From Crotalaria pallida (taxonomy: Eukaryota > Streptophyta > Magnoliopsida > Fabales > Fabaceae), in contig CM075654.1 in assembly GCA_037953625.1 (NCBI GenBank), forward strand, positions 51,095,001-51,159,000: a DNA stretch of 64,000 bases. Reading direction: 5' to 3'. Below, one piece after another: positions 7,894 to 18,923 of this stretch. Position numbers and translations under genes: made by a program. Under the pieces are notes generated by a model. The model made no database searches. It was not told the origin of the DNA and saw nothing but the letters and a program-made list of their open reading frames with translations. The stretch's first letter is position 1, and every line of letters starts with the position of its first letter.

Positions 7894-10814
7894 GCCATTT
7901 AACATTTAGTTCTCACTACTAACTCGTTTTAGTCCTTTCCCTTTTACTTTTAGTCCCTTAATTCTCTTAATTCTTTTAATTTCTTTTAATTACTTCCCTA
8001 TTCCCTTTCTCTTCTTTTTCTTCTTCTCTTCCTTTTCCTTTTTCCTTTTACTAATTATTCAAGTTTACATCCAATTCCACTTAGCGTTAGTATAGTCGTT
8101 ATATTTTAATTCCCTTTTCTAACTCTTAATTATTTCTATAATTTCTCTCATTGGTTCATTTCTAAATTTATTTTCCTCTTCACCATTTCTATTCTTTTAC
8201 CACACCCTACCAATGTAATTAATTAGTTATTCTGATACTTACCTTTTTATTCATCACTATTGGTTTTCCCCTATTTACTCCATCTATCTTTCTTCATTAT
8301 TAGCAGGTTACCCTAAGGTTCGTTAGCAATTAACATTTCCCCCGATCCTAGCGATAGATATAACTACCCAGAAATACACCCCTTAAGGACTGGTAATGAA
8401 ACCCTTTACCTCAATCGGTGATAGTGAGGGGTAACCTTAATTTGGCGCTTTACTCCCCGACTCACGCTTTAGCTCGGCTCCAACTGGATCCTAAGTTTCC
8501 CCAATCCTTGATTCCAAGCACGGTGGGAACAATCGATCTCGATCACGGTGACGGTGTTGCTCTTCGACACCGGGAGGAGAGAGAGAGAAAGCTCGTGGGA
8601 GAGAGAGAGGGATCGAAGTCAAGGGAAGAGAAACAAAGGGGAGAGGGAGAGGTCTTGATGGTGGTGGTGGGGGATAGTGATGGTGGCTCGTGGTGGAGTG
8701 GCGGTGGCGGCCGGAGATGGCGGCGGCCGGCTTGGTGGAGGGTGAGAGGGGAGGGGAGAGAGAGTCAAGTGAGAGAAAGAGAGAGATCTATGGAGTGGAG
8801 GAGAGGGAAAGAAAGGGTCTATGAGGAGGAGGAGGAGGAGGAACAAGGAGGTGGGGTGGCGGCCATGAGCTCCGGTGGTGGTGGTTGGAGGAGGTGCTGG
8901 GCGGAGAGAGAGAAAGAGGGGTTGAAATGGGGGTTTCAGCCCCCAAAACACGATTTTAAAGCTGTAGGTAGCAGAATACTCGAGTATTTCTGTCAATACT
9001 CGAGTTTTTGACAAAATACTCGAGTAAAATGACCAGATACTGCTAGTTTGCTTTTCTATTTTTCAACTATTTTCTCCCAACTTCAAATAGCCATAACTTC
9101 TTCGTTCACCGTCGGATCTTGCTCAAATTTGACGAGTAACTTCCTAAAAATCATATCGTCATATCCAACGGTGGGAATTGTGTTTTGAGTCTTAAATCTT
9201 TTATTTTGAATTTCCTAACGTCGGGTGTTTTTAACACCGAAAAATCGATTTTTAACACTCGTTTGGTCTTCTTTAAATTTGCTTTTCGATGCCAATGCTC
9301 CTTGACTCCTCTATGGCACTCAAAGAACTCCTAATCCATAATTTTAAATCCCTTCTAGGATAATCCTTACTTCCAAATCTTACTATTATTCTAATATTTA
9401 TTAGAATTAAAATTCGGGATGTTACAGAATCTCTATCATAGTCATGATTAAATCATAATTTGAGTTTTCACTTAACCTAGAATCAATAGGTGGCTTAAAG
9501 GTTTTAAAGGAAAGGTTTGGTTTTGAGAAAACAAGTTTTAAACAAGTATCAGACATGTTTAATCGATTAAGACCATATTTAATCGATTAATACTCGATTA
9601 AGTCAAGATTTAATCGATTAAACACTGCTGAACTGGTTTTTTAAAATACGATTTTCACTTCTCAAAATCAGTTTTCAAGTGCTACAACTTTTGGGTATTC
9701 TATATAAACCTATTCCTAACCTTTGTGATAATATACATCATTTTCATAATCAATTTTACAAGAATCAAGTCACTCTATTCTCTCTCAATTTCAAAGATCA
9801 AAGCTTTCATATTTTCACATTCTTTGATCAAGAACCTTTGAATCTCTTGTGTAATTTGTCATAGCTATTGATTGAGATTCATAGAATTGTCATTTGTGTT
9901 TTAAATTGTGTTGTAATCTTTGCAAGAAGGTAAGCCAACTACAACAACAAAGAAGACTTGGTGTGTCGTTTATCATCAAGCAAGTTCATTCAAGCAATTG
10001 AAGAAGAAGAAAGTCTTGGTTGTGAATCAAGCAAAGTGAAGACTTGGTGTGTGGATTATCATCAAGCAAAGAATACTTGTTGTGTCGATTATCAACAAGG
10101 GGTAGAGGTTAGATTAGAGAGAAGATCAATAGGATTACAAGGCAAGGGTGTGGATTATCTCTTGTAGGCTAGCAAGAAGGGAGTCTTGTGAGGCATTTAC
10201 TTGTAATTTGAGAACTCTAATTCCTCATAGTGAAGAATCTCTCTTGGTTGAAGAGGGGACTGGATGTAGCTTTCAAGCGGATGAAAGTGAACCAGGATAA
10301 ATCACTGTGTCGTATCTCTAAACCCTTAACTCTTTACATTCTTGTTGTTCATTGTGTTCTTGGTTGAAAACCTAGAGAAAGATTGATTTTTCATAATTGA
10401 TTGAATTGAATCTTTATTGTTCAAATTAAGTTGGGGAAAATCATTTTCATAACCTAGGTAATCAATAAGAATATAGGTGTTAATTGTTTTCGCTGAATCT
10501 CTGATATTATGTGTTAATTGATTGATTTTCGTATGCGATTGAAAAAGTGATTTTTCAGTTTTCTGATAGGTTTAATCGATTAAGACAAACCTTAATCGAT
10601 TAAGAGAATTTGGACTTTCAGGCTTAATCGATTAAAGTTCAGATTAATCGATTAAAGGCTGTATAATTTGCAAAAATCATTCGTTTTGATTGTTTCGATT
10701 TGTTTCGTTCGAAAATCTTTCAAGGTTTCTTTTACACCTATTCAACCCCCCTTCTAGGTGTTCTCCTAGGGTTCCTTAGTTGTTTCAACCACCAATTGCG
10801 GTTTCCTCATACTG

Positions 10815-11735
10815 CACTTTAAACATTTTTATTATTTTTATAAAAATGTCACGGTATCTATCTTTATTAACAATGACACGAAAAAAGGACAAGACTTTTA
10901 GCCTATTGATTGGACACACCGCCATCACAAAATCACACAAATCCAATCTGAACCAAATTCGCAAAATTAAAAAAAAAAGTGAGGATAACAAAAAAGTGAA
11001 AGAGAAATTTGATGATCAATGTTGAAATAAATATCACATACCTTTATGTCTCCTGAATCAATAGTTAAATATAGAATTTATTTATGAGTGGTTTTGGTGT
11101 GGTGCGTACAGATGTTGAATATATAGAAGGATTCTATGTTTTTGGGTTTGAGGGAAAAAAGTAAAAAATTTGGCAGGTAATATTAATGTGGGTCAGAATA
11201 AATAATAATATGATTTAATAAAAAAAGGGTAAAATTGAGATATGATTTATTGAAAACTCTTATTTTTTTCTCAAAGCTACCTGATGTGGCTTTCTAAAAG
11301 CTAGCTTTCAAAAGCTATAAGCTTCTTTTATTTTTTATTCACCAAACAGTTTTAGTAGCTTATTGATTTGATCAATAAGCTAAAAGTTACTAAATAAACT
11401 ATAAGCTTCTCATACTAAACACACTCTAAATATGAATGTTTTTTATGATACTATATTGGCAACTAGGATATGATATGAAACTACCAATAAATGATGGTAA
11501 CAAAAGAATTGAAAGATCAAAGAAAGACATAAAAATATATAGTAAAAGAAAAAATTGGTATAATTACAAAAGAACTAAAATACAAATAGATAAAGATTTG
11601 AAAGTATAAAAGATTTGAAAGAAGATTTAAAAACTCTTATAGCATGAAAAAGTTCCAAACAAATTACAAAAAAAAAATATTGGCTTGCATGTCCGAAAAT
11701 TTGGTATCATGTATAGCTAAAGGTTTAATCTGATC
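10815..11735. other. AT-rich region, no gene; possible hAT-type MITE remnant
   Basis: No supported coding region. Around 11270-11410 the sequence AGCTAGCTTTCAAAAGCTATAAGC, CACCAAACAG and TAGCTTATTGATTTGATCAATAAGCTA forms inverted repeats of the kind seen in small hAT-type MITEs, but ends and duplication could not be placed. The overlapping 68- and 81-residue frames near 10780-11025 have no recognisable domain. Confidence 0.4.
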
Positions 11736-11744
11736 AAAATTAAT

Positions 11745-12104
11745 GGCTAAATTACATATTTGGTTTCTTACCTTATTTTCAATTTTGTAGGTTTTTTTTT
11801 ATCAAATTGGTATTTCATGTTTATGTTTGCTATCAAATTGGTCCCTCATATTTATATTTTTTATCAAATTGGTCCCTGAGTTATTATTCATCTTACGTGT
11901 CAACATCATACTTGTTCACATTTGCAATGTTGGAGAGAGAAATGACACGTGTGCGTATCATATTGGTCCACGTAGTATGAACAAAGATTCTGGAACCAAA
12001 TTGATAGTGAAAAGAAACGTAAGAGACCAATATGATATCAAAAAATCGTAAAGGACCAATTTGAAATTGCAAAATAAGATAAGGACCAAATACGTAATTT
12101 AGCC
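11745..12104. mobile_element. Mutator-type MITE, 360 bp
   Basis: Terminal inverted repeats start GGCTAAATTAC at the left and mirror GTAATTTAGCC at the right, continuing for some 50 bases with ATTTGGTCC-type motifs. A perfect 9-base target duplication AAAATTAAT lies at 11736-11744 and 12105-12113; this length is typical of Mutator-like elements. The interior has no coding capacity beyond a compositional frame. Confidence 0.88.
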
Positions 12105-12113
12105 AAAATTAAT

Positions 12114-12662
12114 ATATTTTGTAATTAATGGGTCGGTGTCTTTTTTAGCTAACGTGGCATTAAAATTGATGTAACACTTTTTTATTGGACCAACAAAAAA
12201 GATACAACAACTCTTTCTCTTGAAAAGGTACAGAAACAAAATTCTAAAATAATTTGTAAATAAAGAATTCCAAGTTCAGATTTTAAACACCTCTTCATTG
12301 TATATAACAAAATACATGCAAGTTGTTCGTATAAAAATTTCTACTAAGTTTTTTTTCTTATAACTTTCATCACTCTCAATCATTAACAAGATAAAAGACT
12401 TTCTTTCTAGGATGCTATCCCAAAGGAAAAAAAGGATTTCCTCGGACATATTCTATTCAGATCAATTGATTAACAAATATTCAAAATTATGAATTACAAA
12501 GTACACAATATATAATAACCTATTCAGATCAATTAATTAACAAATATAAATGTCAAATATGCTTGCAATTATTAGGGCACATGTGATGGGTTTGAGTTGT
12601 AAAATTACAACTTGGGTTGGTTAAACCAACCATCCACACACACACATATATATATATGTATG

Positions 12663-12701
<39 letters not shown>

Positions 12702-13045
12702 TAAAACCTTGACTTTTAAGTTATTATAGTATAAATTAAGAAAGAAGCTATCATGTTTAAATGTAAAATCACGCGCACATCTTTCACATAATTGATTTTT
12801 TTTCGTGTTTGCATTTATTTCTTTGTTTATTTTCAGAATTTTATTAGGGGAAAGTATAATAGATACTTAACCACATATATTCCAAAAATTATAGAAAAAT
12901 TGAATATCAGATCTTAAGCTAATGTACTAATTATTATAAGAATTATGATTTTCACCCAATACATTATATTCGCCTCTAAAATTGTTTTGATGTTGCTTCT
13001 GATTAACGGTTTTGATACATTCAATCCTAATTGCTTCCGATTAAC
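12114..13045. other. AT-rich region with a (CA)n(TA)n microsatellite
   Basis: No gene is seen. A compound microsatellite, CA repeats followed by TA/TG-TA repeats, lies at about 12635-12698. Near 13000-13060 the sequence CGATTAACGGTTTTGATACA is present twice about 40 bases apart, marking the approach to the foldback element. Confidence 0.6.
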
Positions 13046-13747
13046 GGTTTTGATACACTCAGTCCTTAGGGCTGAGTTTAAGCATTAAATATGATACCAG
13101 AATTATCTTAATATCCTAATTAATCAATAGTTAATTAATACTCATTTATTACATTTAATGAAAAATATCTTATTTTTATTTTCTGACGTTAATTCCTATT
13201 GAGAGTGAGTTTTAATATTTGCCGAATTACGCGTTACGACTTTTTTTTCTTTGTTTTTGCGTAACTCTTTTCCTTTACTTGTAACTACTCTTTATTCTTC
13301 CCCAGCTTTTCTTCTATCTTGGTTTTTCTTCTTTTTTCTTCTTTCTTCTTTGGCTTTTCTTCTAAAAAAAAATATTACTGTATTACAATTATGAGATCCT
13401 GTTTATCTAAAAAAATGTATTATTATTATTAGTAAAGAAAAGCAAAAGAAGAAATAAGAAATAAGAGAAGACAAGATGTAAGAGAAGTTGAAGAAAAATA
13501 AAAAAGAGAAGCGGAGGAGAATAGTTACGTCGTATAAACTGGGAGAAGAAAAGTTGTAGGGGTAATCCGAAAATATTAGAAGTCATCCTTGATAGAAATT
13601 AATATGAGAAAATAAAAATAAGATATTTATCATTAAAAGTAATAAATGAGTAACAATTAATACTATTGGTTAATTATGATATTAAGATAATTTTGACATC
13701 TTATTTAATGCTTAAAATCAGCCTTTAGGGCTGAGTATATCAAAACC
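13046..13747. mobile_element. Foldback (long terminal inverted repeat) element, about 700 bp
   Basis: The left arm starts GGTTTTGATACACTCAG and runs through AGGGCTGAGTTTAAGCATTA. The right arm ends with the mirror of these (TTAATGCTTAAAATCAGCC ... CTGAGTATATCAAAACC). Similarity between the arms, at roughly 80-85 percent by eye, extends over at least 165 bases, and a looser pyrimidine/purine complement continues into the centre. This suits a non-autonomous foldback or Mutator-type element. I could not fix a target duplication. Confidence 0.72.
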
Positions 13748-14083
13748 ATATTAATAGTAATAAAGTGAAAAGAAACAAAGGAATGTTTAGTTATAAATTA
13801 GGTAGATATTCAATTATGAAAAATATAAAATGAAACTAATTGTAATCAAATCAAAAAGTAAATACTATATTATTAAAGAAATGTGAGATCTAACAAACTT
13901 AACAAAAAGTCACCACAACAACAATAATCAATATCCCGTGGTTTTGGAAGTATAGGCAAGAGGCCACTAGTTTAGCAAATTTTCCAAGGTAGAAAAGACA
14001 CTGACACATTCATCTATTCATATATTTAAACAAATAAATAACTTAATAATGACAAAAGAGAAGAGTACAAAAGCAAAGGAAAC
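13748..14083. other. Unassigned AT-rich DNA left of the Tat-type element
   Basis: No coding signal. The five bases before the LTR (14079-14083) are GAAAC and do not match the bases after the 3' LTR (TAAAT, 35876-35880). Confidence 0.45.
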
Positions 14084-14733
14084 TGTTATGGACCGGATCT
14101 AGAATGATACTTCACTAGACCGGGTTACCGGAAAGAAAGCCCCTTTAAGGGTCTTGGACATCATGAAACCGGTTTACCGGATTTGGAGGCCCTTTAAGAG
14201 CCCATGTCCTTACTTAATTGGCTTTCCAGCCTAAAACAGTCTCCAAAGGCCCAATACTTCAATAAAGCGGTGTACCGGTTAAGGAGGCCCATTAACCACC
14301 ACCTTGTTGAAGAAGACTTGAGATAGATCAGCATAGGATTCTTTTACCTCGCAAAACCGGTATAGCGGTTACTCAGAAGACAAAGTCATAAAACCAGATT
14401 CTCTTGGATTCCTATACAATGATGAGCAGCAGCTCTCCTATAATGTCCACTTTACTCCTGCTATTATCACCTGCCGTTAGCGGTAATTCGGCAATACCCA
14501 TTGATGAGGAGGGAAACCCAACGGTAAGGATATCAGCTTATATATATAAGAAAGCAGAGGGTAACTAGGTATGCATCCTTCAATCTCACACAAACACACA
14601 TCACACCCAAGCAAACGACACTAGAGCTGGTATCCTGGTAATCAGGGTGCCAACCTTCAGTCTAAAAGCAATAAGCAGAATATTTGGACACTTGACCGCT
14701 TAGCTCAAGTACCAGATATTCTACGACAGAACA
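14084..14733 (+). repeat. 5' LTR of the Tat-type element
   Basis: 650 bases from TGTTATGGACC to GACAGAACA. It contains several copies of the ACCGG / CCGGTTTACCGG motif and a TATA-like run TATATATATAAG (about 14539-14550). The corresponding run in the 3' LTR is shorter. Confidence 0.9.
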
Positions 14734-14734
14734 T

Positions 14735-14750
14735 TGGCGACCACAGTGGG
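14735..14750 (+). other. Primer-binding site
   Basis: TGGCGACCACAGTGGG begins one base after the 5' LTR. A TGGCGAC-type site differs from the Met-tRNA type used by the other elements in this window and resembles the primer sites of Tat/Ogre-type elements. The exact tRNA was not determined. Confidence 0.6.
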
Positions 14751-14786
14751 AGCGAGAAACTTATTCCCACCACTTCTGTGAAAGAG

Positions 14787-16394
14787 ATGGATAACCGGTC
14801 ACAAGGAGAACGAATCGAACCCAGCCACCATAGTGGGGGAGACCTGAGGAATTGTTTAAGTGGGGGGACGAGCTCTCACACAACAAAAATATTTAAGGGA
14901 GCACCTGAGTGAAGGTAGGAAACGAGTGGAAGAGGAACAATCCAAACATGATAGTCCCCCTCAAACTGATCAGGAAAAATCGCGGCAGAGGCCATCCTTT
15001 AAGGGTGACAGCCCCCCGCATTCTGAGCATGAGAGCAGAGGATCGTCGAATGGACGTTCGCAAAGAAGGATGAATCTGGAAACGGAGTTGGCGCGTCTCC
15101 GAAAACGTTTGGATGCGCAAGATAAATTAATGAAAGTGCTGAAAAAAGGGACAACGTTTTCCACACCTGAAATGGAGGAAGACCCTATGAGGGAGGAGGA
15201 GCCAGAAGAAAGAGATCATCCATTTTATGATCAGATTATGAACTTTCCGATGCCTGAGAATCTCAAAGCTCCAACTAATGTGGATTCTTACTTCGGAAAT
15301 TCGGACCCTCAGGAGCACATAGATAGTTTTTTAGTGGCAATGTCTTGTCAGGGGGCTAAAGATGCGTATAAGTGTCGCACTTTTCCCTTGACACTGAAGA
15401 AGGCAGCACTACGATGGTATTCAAAACTAGAACCCAATTCTATCAGGTGTTGGAAGGATTTAGCTGCGAAATTCCTGGGCCATTTCACTACCAGTAAGGC
15501 TCAACCAAAGTCTGAACATCACCTGTCGCAGATTAAACAGGGAAAAGATGAGTCACTAAGGGATTTCCTCACTCGATTTAATTCAGAATACCTATCGATC
15601 AGTGACATTGAAGCATCTGTGGCCCTTCACTTGTTGATGAGAGCCCTGAAACCTGAGGAGTTTACTGATCATTTGGCCATGCACAGGATTAGAACTATGG
15701 ATGAAGTGATGGAAAGAGCAGAAAAGTATATCAATTTGGAAGAATATCAGAAGGCCCAGGATAACTATGTCATTGGAGGAACAGGTAAAAAGAAGGATGC
15801 TTCTTTCCGAAAGGATCAGGGAAAGGTAATCGAGAAGGGGAGAGGACTGGAAGAGGAGATTCAATGGGAAGGAAGCCAGAGAGTAAATATGATGAGTACA
15901 CGCCCTTGAACACTTCAAGGTCTCAGATCCTTAGAGAGGTAATGAATGCTGAACTGATGGAAGTAGACAGACCTCCCCCACTAAGAAGACCACCCACCAA
16001 GGAAAACCAGCGTAAAAGATGCAGTTGGCATGGTGGATATGGCCACACGGATGAAGAATGTGTCCAGCTTAGAGACGCATTAGAAACGCTAATAAGAAGG
16101 GGAAAACTGAATATATATGTCCGGTCTCCTGGAGGGTCATCCAGCGAACGTAATTCTGGAAGGAGAGCTAGAAGCCCAGTAAGGAGGAGAACCAGGAGTC
16201 CTGTACGGAGGAGAACCTGATCACCAGCGAAAAGGGATAAAACCCCCAGGCATACCAGAAATTCCCCCGTCAAAAAAGAAGGTAACAACGGTACTAGTAA
16301 TGAAGATTTAGAACTAATCTCTACAATTGTAGGAGGATTTTCAGGTGAAAATGATTCTATAACATCTCAGAAGCGGCAGCTAAAGCTCGCAACG
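14787..16394 (+). pseudogene. Ty3/gypsy gag (capsid and zinc-knuckle region), decayed
   Basis: The likely ATG is at 14787 (MDNRSQGERIEPS). The main capsid reading is open from 14860 in another frame, directly after an in-frame stop, so a frameshift separates the start from the body. The body holds a retrotransposon gag domain (VDSYFGNSDPQEHIDSF, ALRWYSKLEPNSI, FTTSKAQPKSEHHLSQIKQG, ESLRDFLTRFN). Around 15864 the frame changes again and reads a knuckle-like CSWHGGYGHTDEEC motif, then Arg/Ser-rich repeats with a TGA at 16218. Gag builds the particle that packages element RNA. It cannot be made intact from this copy. Confidence 0.85.
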
Positions 16395-17282
16395 ATGGCT
16401 GTCGCCTCTTCCAGCAGACAAAAAGTGTCCCATCCGCCTATTATGTTCACTGAAGCAGACCTGGAAGGAGTCATTCCTCATCATAATGACCCATTGGTGA
16501 TAACATGGATAATTGACAGGTTCAAGGTTTGCAGAATGATGGTAGACCAAGGGAGTTCTTCTAACATCATGTTTTCTGAGCTCTTTGATCGACTGAAGTT
16601 GAAGCCTCAGGATCTTCGTCCATGTCAAAAGGAGTTAATTGGTTTTACCGGAGACACTATCAGAACAAGGGGATATATTGACATCAGGCTAACGCTGGGA
16701 ACACCCCCTCGATGTCAGACGGAGAAGATATCTTTTGCGGTGGTAGATTGCCCATCAGCGTATAACGCGATTTTAAGGCGCTCCACCCAGAAGGCATTCC
16801 AGGCGGTCGTTTCCCCTCTTCACATGGCAATGAAGTTTCCAGGAGAGAAAGGTTCATTTATCACTGTACGGGCAGATCAAATGCAAGCGAAAACCTTCTA
16901 TATTGCTAGTTTGATGGCTACTAAGGAGAACGCAAAGAAACAAGCGCAGATAAATAAAGGCAAAGCCCCCGCTTCCTCTTCTGGTGTGATGATGGTAGAT
17001 TTGGACATGAGGGAGGACATTAAAGAGGAGTTTCCCAAACCTGAAGGAGAATTGGAGAAAGTTCAAATAGGAGAAACCTCAGATCACTGGACACAGGTCG
17101 GAAAGGATTTGCCAAAAGAAGAGAAGGAGAACCTGGTCACTTTGTTGAAGGAGAACAGAGACCTGTTTGCATGGACAGTTGCTGACATGCCTGGTTTGGG
17201 TCCGGAGTTTATTTGCCACCGTTTGTCTATAGATCCTACATTTAGACCAGTGGCTCAGAGCAGGAGGAAGATGGGTGCCGAG
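16395..17282 (+). pseudogene. Ty3/gypsy aspartic protease region of pol
   Basis: Contains the retroviral-type protease signature VDQGSSSNI near the start and YNAILRR further on, followed by a linker with Lys/Glu-rich sequence leading to PGLGPEFICHRLSI and PVAQSRRKMG, the usual lead-in to reverse transcriptase. It is in the same frame as the downstream pol blocks and is closed by a TGA at 17283. It would cleave the Gag-Pol polyprotein. Confidence 0.85.
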
Positions 17283-18917
17283 TGACAGAAAGTTATCGCT
17301 TCAAGTGTGGAGGAGCTTTTATAGGCCAGTTTCATTCGAGAAGTCCCTTACACTACATGGCTGGCGAATGTGGTTCTGGTGAAAAAAGCTAATGGAAAAT
17401 GGTGCATGTGCGTCGATTATACAGACCTCAATAAAGCATGCCCCAAGGACACGTGCCTGCTTCCCAACATAGATAAGCTTGTAGACAGCTCAGCTGGTTA
17501 CCAGCTACTCTCCTTTTTAGACGCTTATTCTGGTTACAATCAAATTCCAATGTTTGAAGATGATCAGGAGAAAACAGCTTTCATGACTGATAGGGCAGCT
17601 TATTGTTACTCTGTAATGCCTTTCGGTTTGAAAAATGCAGGTGCTACTTATCAAAGGATGATGGACAAAGTTTTTGCTGAACTAATAGGTCCAACATTGG
17701 AGGTTTACGTGGACGACATGATTGTCAAGTCCATGCTACAAGAGAACCACAAACAAGATCTAGAAGCGGTCCTTGCCAAGGTACGTAAGCACAATATGCG
17801 GCTTAATCCACTAAAGTGTGCCTTTGGTGTCACGGCAGGGAAGTTTTTAGGTTTTATGCTCACCAACAGAGGGATAGAGGCTAACCCAGAGAAATGCGAG
17901 GAAATCACTCGTATGAGGAGCCCGAATTCAGTCAAAGAAGTTCAACAACTTACAGGTCGTATTGCTGCATTAACAAGGTTTTTGTCCAAATCAGCTTACA
18001 AGTCGCTTCCTTTGTTCAAGTTACTGAAGAAGGACTAAGACTTTAAGTGGTCTGGAGAATGCGAGGCTGCTTTCCAGGAGCTCAAACATTATCTTTCAAA
18101 TCCTCCAATCCTCAGCAAACCTGAACCAGGTGAAACGCTGTATTTATATTTATCTGTTAATGATGAAGCTGTAAGTGCTGTCTTGGTCAGGGAAGCTGAA
18201 GAAGGACAAAAACTCGTATAATTTGTTAGCAAAGTATTACAGGAGGCTGAAAAAAGGTACCAGAAGGTGGAGAAGATGGCGTTCGCGTTAGTTATCACTG
18301 CTAGGCGCTTGAGACAATATTTCCAGTGTCACCCGATAGTGGTTCGAACTGATCAACCCATCCGGCAGATACTACAAAAGCCTGATTTGGCGGGTCGCAT
18401 GATCGCATGGTCAGTGGAGCTTTCCGAGTATGGGATCAGTTACGAAGCCAGGACAGCCATAAAATCACAAGTGCTAGCAGATTTTGTAGCAGAATTAACA
18501 CCAAGAGCAGATCCTAAAAGCTGGACTCTCTTCGTGGATGGATCTTCTAACCCTTCAGGAGGAGGAGCTGGAATCATTATGGAGAATACCCAAGGTATTT
18601 CTATTGAATACTCTCTTAGGTTTGACTTTCAAACGTCTAATAACCAGGCAGAGTATGAAGCTTGCTTGGCTGGCATGACTATGGCCAAGGATCTTGGAGC
18701 TTGCTTTATCCTCCTGTACAGTGATTCTCAACTGGTGATTTCTCAAATAAAAGGAAATTTTCAAGCAAAGGAGTCTTTGCTGCATCAATACCTCATGAAA
18801 TGCAAACAGCTGGCAGAAACGTTTGAGCAAGCAGATTTTCAACATATCCCAAGGGAGCAGAATTCGCGTGCTGACATTTTATCAAAACTGGAAAGCACCA
18901 AGAAACCAGGGAATTAA
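17283..18917 (+). pseudogene. Ty3/gypsy reverse transcriptase and RNase H
   Basis: One reading frame, with single stops at 17283, 17322, 18036, 18219 and 18915, runs through the finger/palm motifs (KANGKWCMCVDYTDLNKACP, FLDAYSGYNQI, MPFGLKNAGATYQRMM), the catalytic YVDDM (about 17706) and the connection domain. Two RNase H segments follow: the Ty3-type one (VEKMAFALVITARRLRQYF) and a second plant-like one (LFVDGSSNPSGGGAGI, NNQAEYEACLAGM, DSQLV, PREQNSRADILSK). A second, archaeal-type RNase H is a known trait of Tat elements. The stops are scattered point changes, so the copy is dead though full length. Confidence 0.9.
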
Positions 18918-18923
18918 AGATCA

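Larger units (their letters stand above)
6416..9426 (-). mobile_element. Solo LTR of a Tekay-like Ty3/gypsy family, reverse orientation, 3011 bp
   Basis: Bounded by TGTAACACTC (6416) and GATGTTACA (9426), with a perfect GAATC duplication at 6411-6415 and 9427-9431. Read on the minus strand it starts TGTAACATCCCGAATTTTAA, homologous to the start of the LTRs at 39024 and 43407. The homology continues through CCACCGTTGGAT and GATCCGACGGT near 9090-9170 and through the R/U5-like part near 6700-6890 (TTCTGTGTGATGC, GGTAC, CTGGCCGAGCAGG). The interior holds a hairpin array (7363-7893), pyrimidine-rich tracts and, at 8560-8900, a GA-rich block whose 197-residue frame is compositional. It sits inside the copia solo LTR, so it inserted later. 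Confidence 0.9.
6197..10809 (+). mobile_element. Solo LTR of a SIRE-like Ty1/copia family, split by a later insertion
   Basis: The LTR begins TGTAAGTTCGATGATG, comparable to TGTAGGTTTGATGATG of the complete copia element at 23639-33963, and ends at GCGGTTTCCTCA. A 5-base target duplication TACTG lies at 6192-6196 and 10810-10814. Removing the nested insertion (6416-9426) and one copy of its duplication leaves about 1.6 kb, close to the 1.47 kb LTRs of the complete element. It shares that family's landmarks: TTAATCGATTAA clusters (9558-9625 and 10571-10660) and a GGGGACTGGATGTAGC block near 10255. No internal domain is present, so it is a solo LTR left by LTR-LTR recombination. The 69-residue frame at 9958 lies within the LTR and has no recognisable domain. 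Confidence 0.88.

Noticed and set aside
8418..9011. 197-residue Arg/Glu/Gly-rich frame
   Set aside because: Arises from GA-rich DNA in the solo LTR; the opposite strand is open too, with Ser/Pro/Leu-rich sequence. No ATG context or domain.
12635..12698. CA/TA run as a structural or regulatory element
   Set aside because: Ordinary microsatellite with no associated gene.
18555..18845. 96-residue reverse frame in the RNase H region
   Set aside because: Shadow of the pol frame on the other strand.
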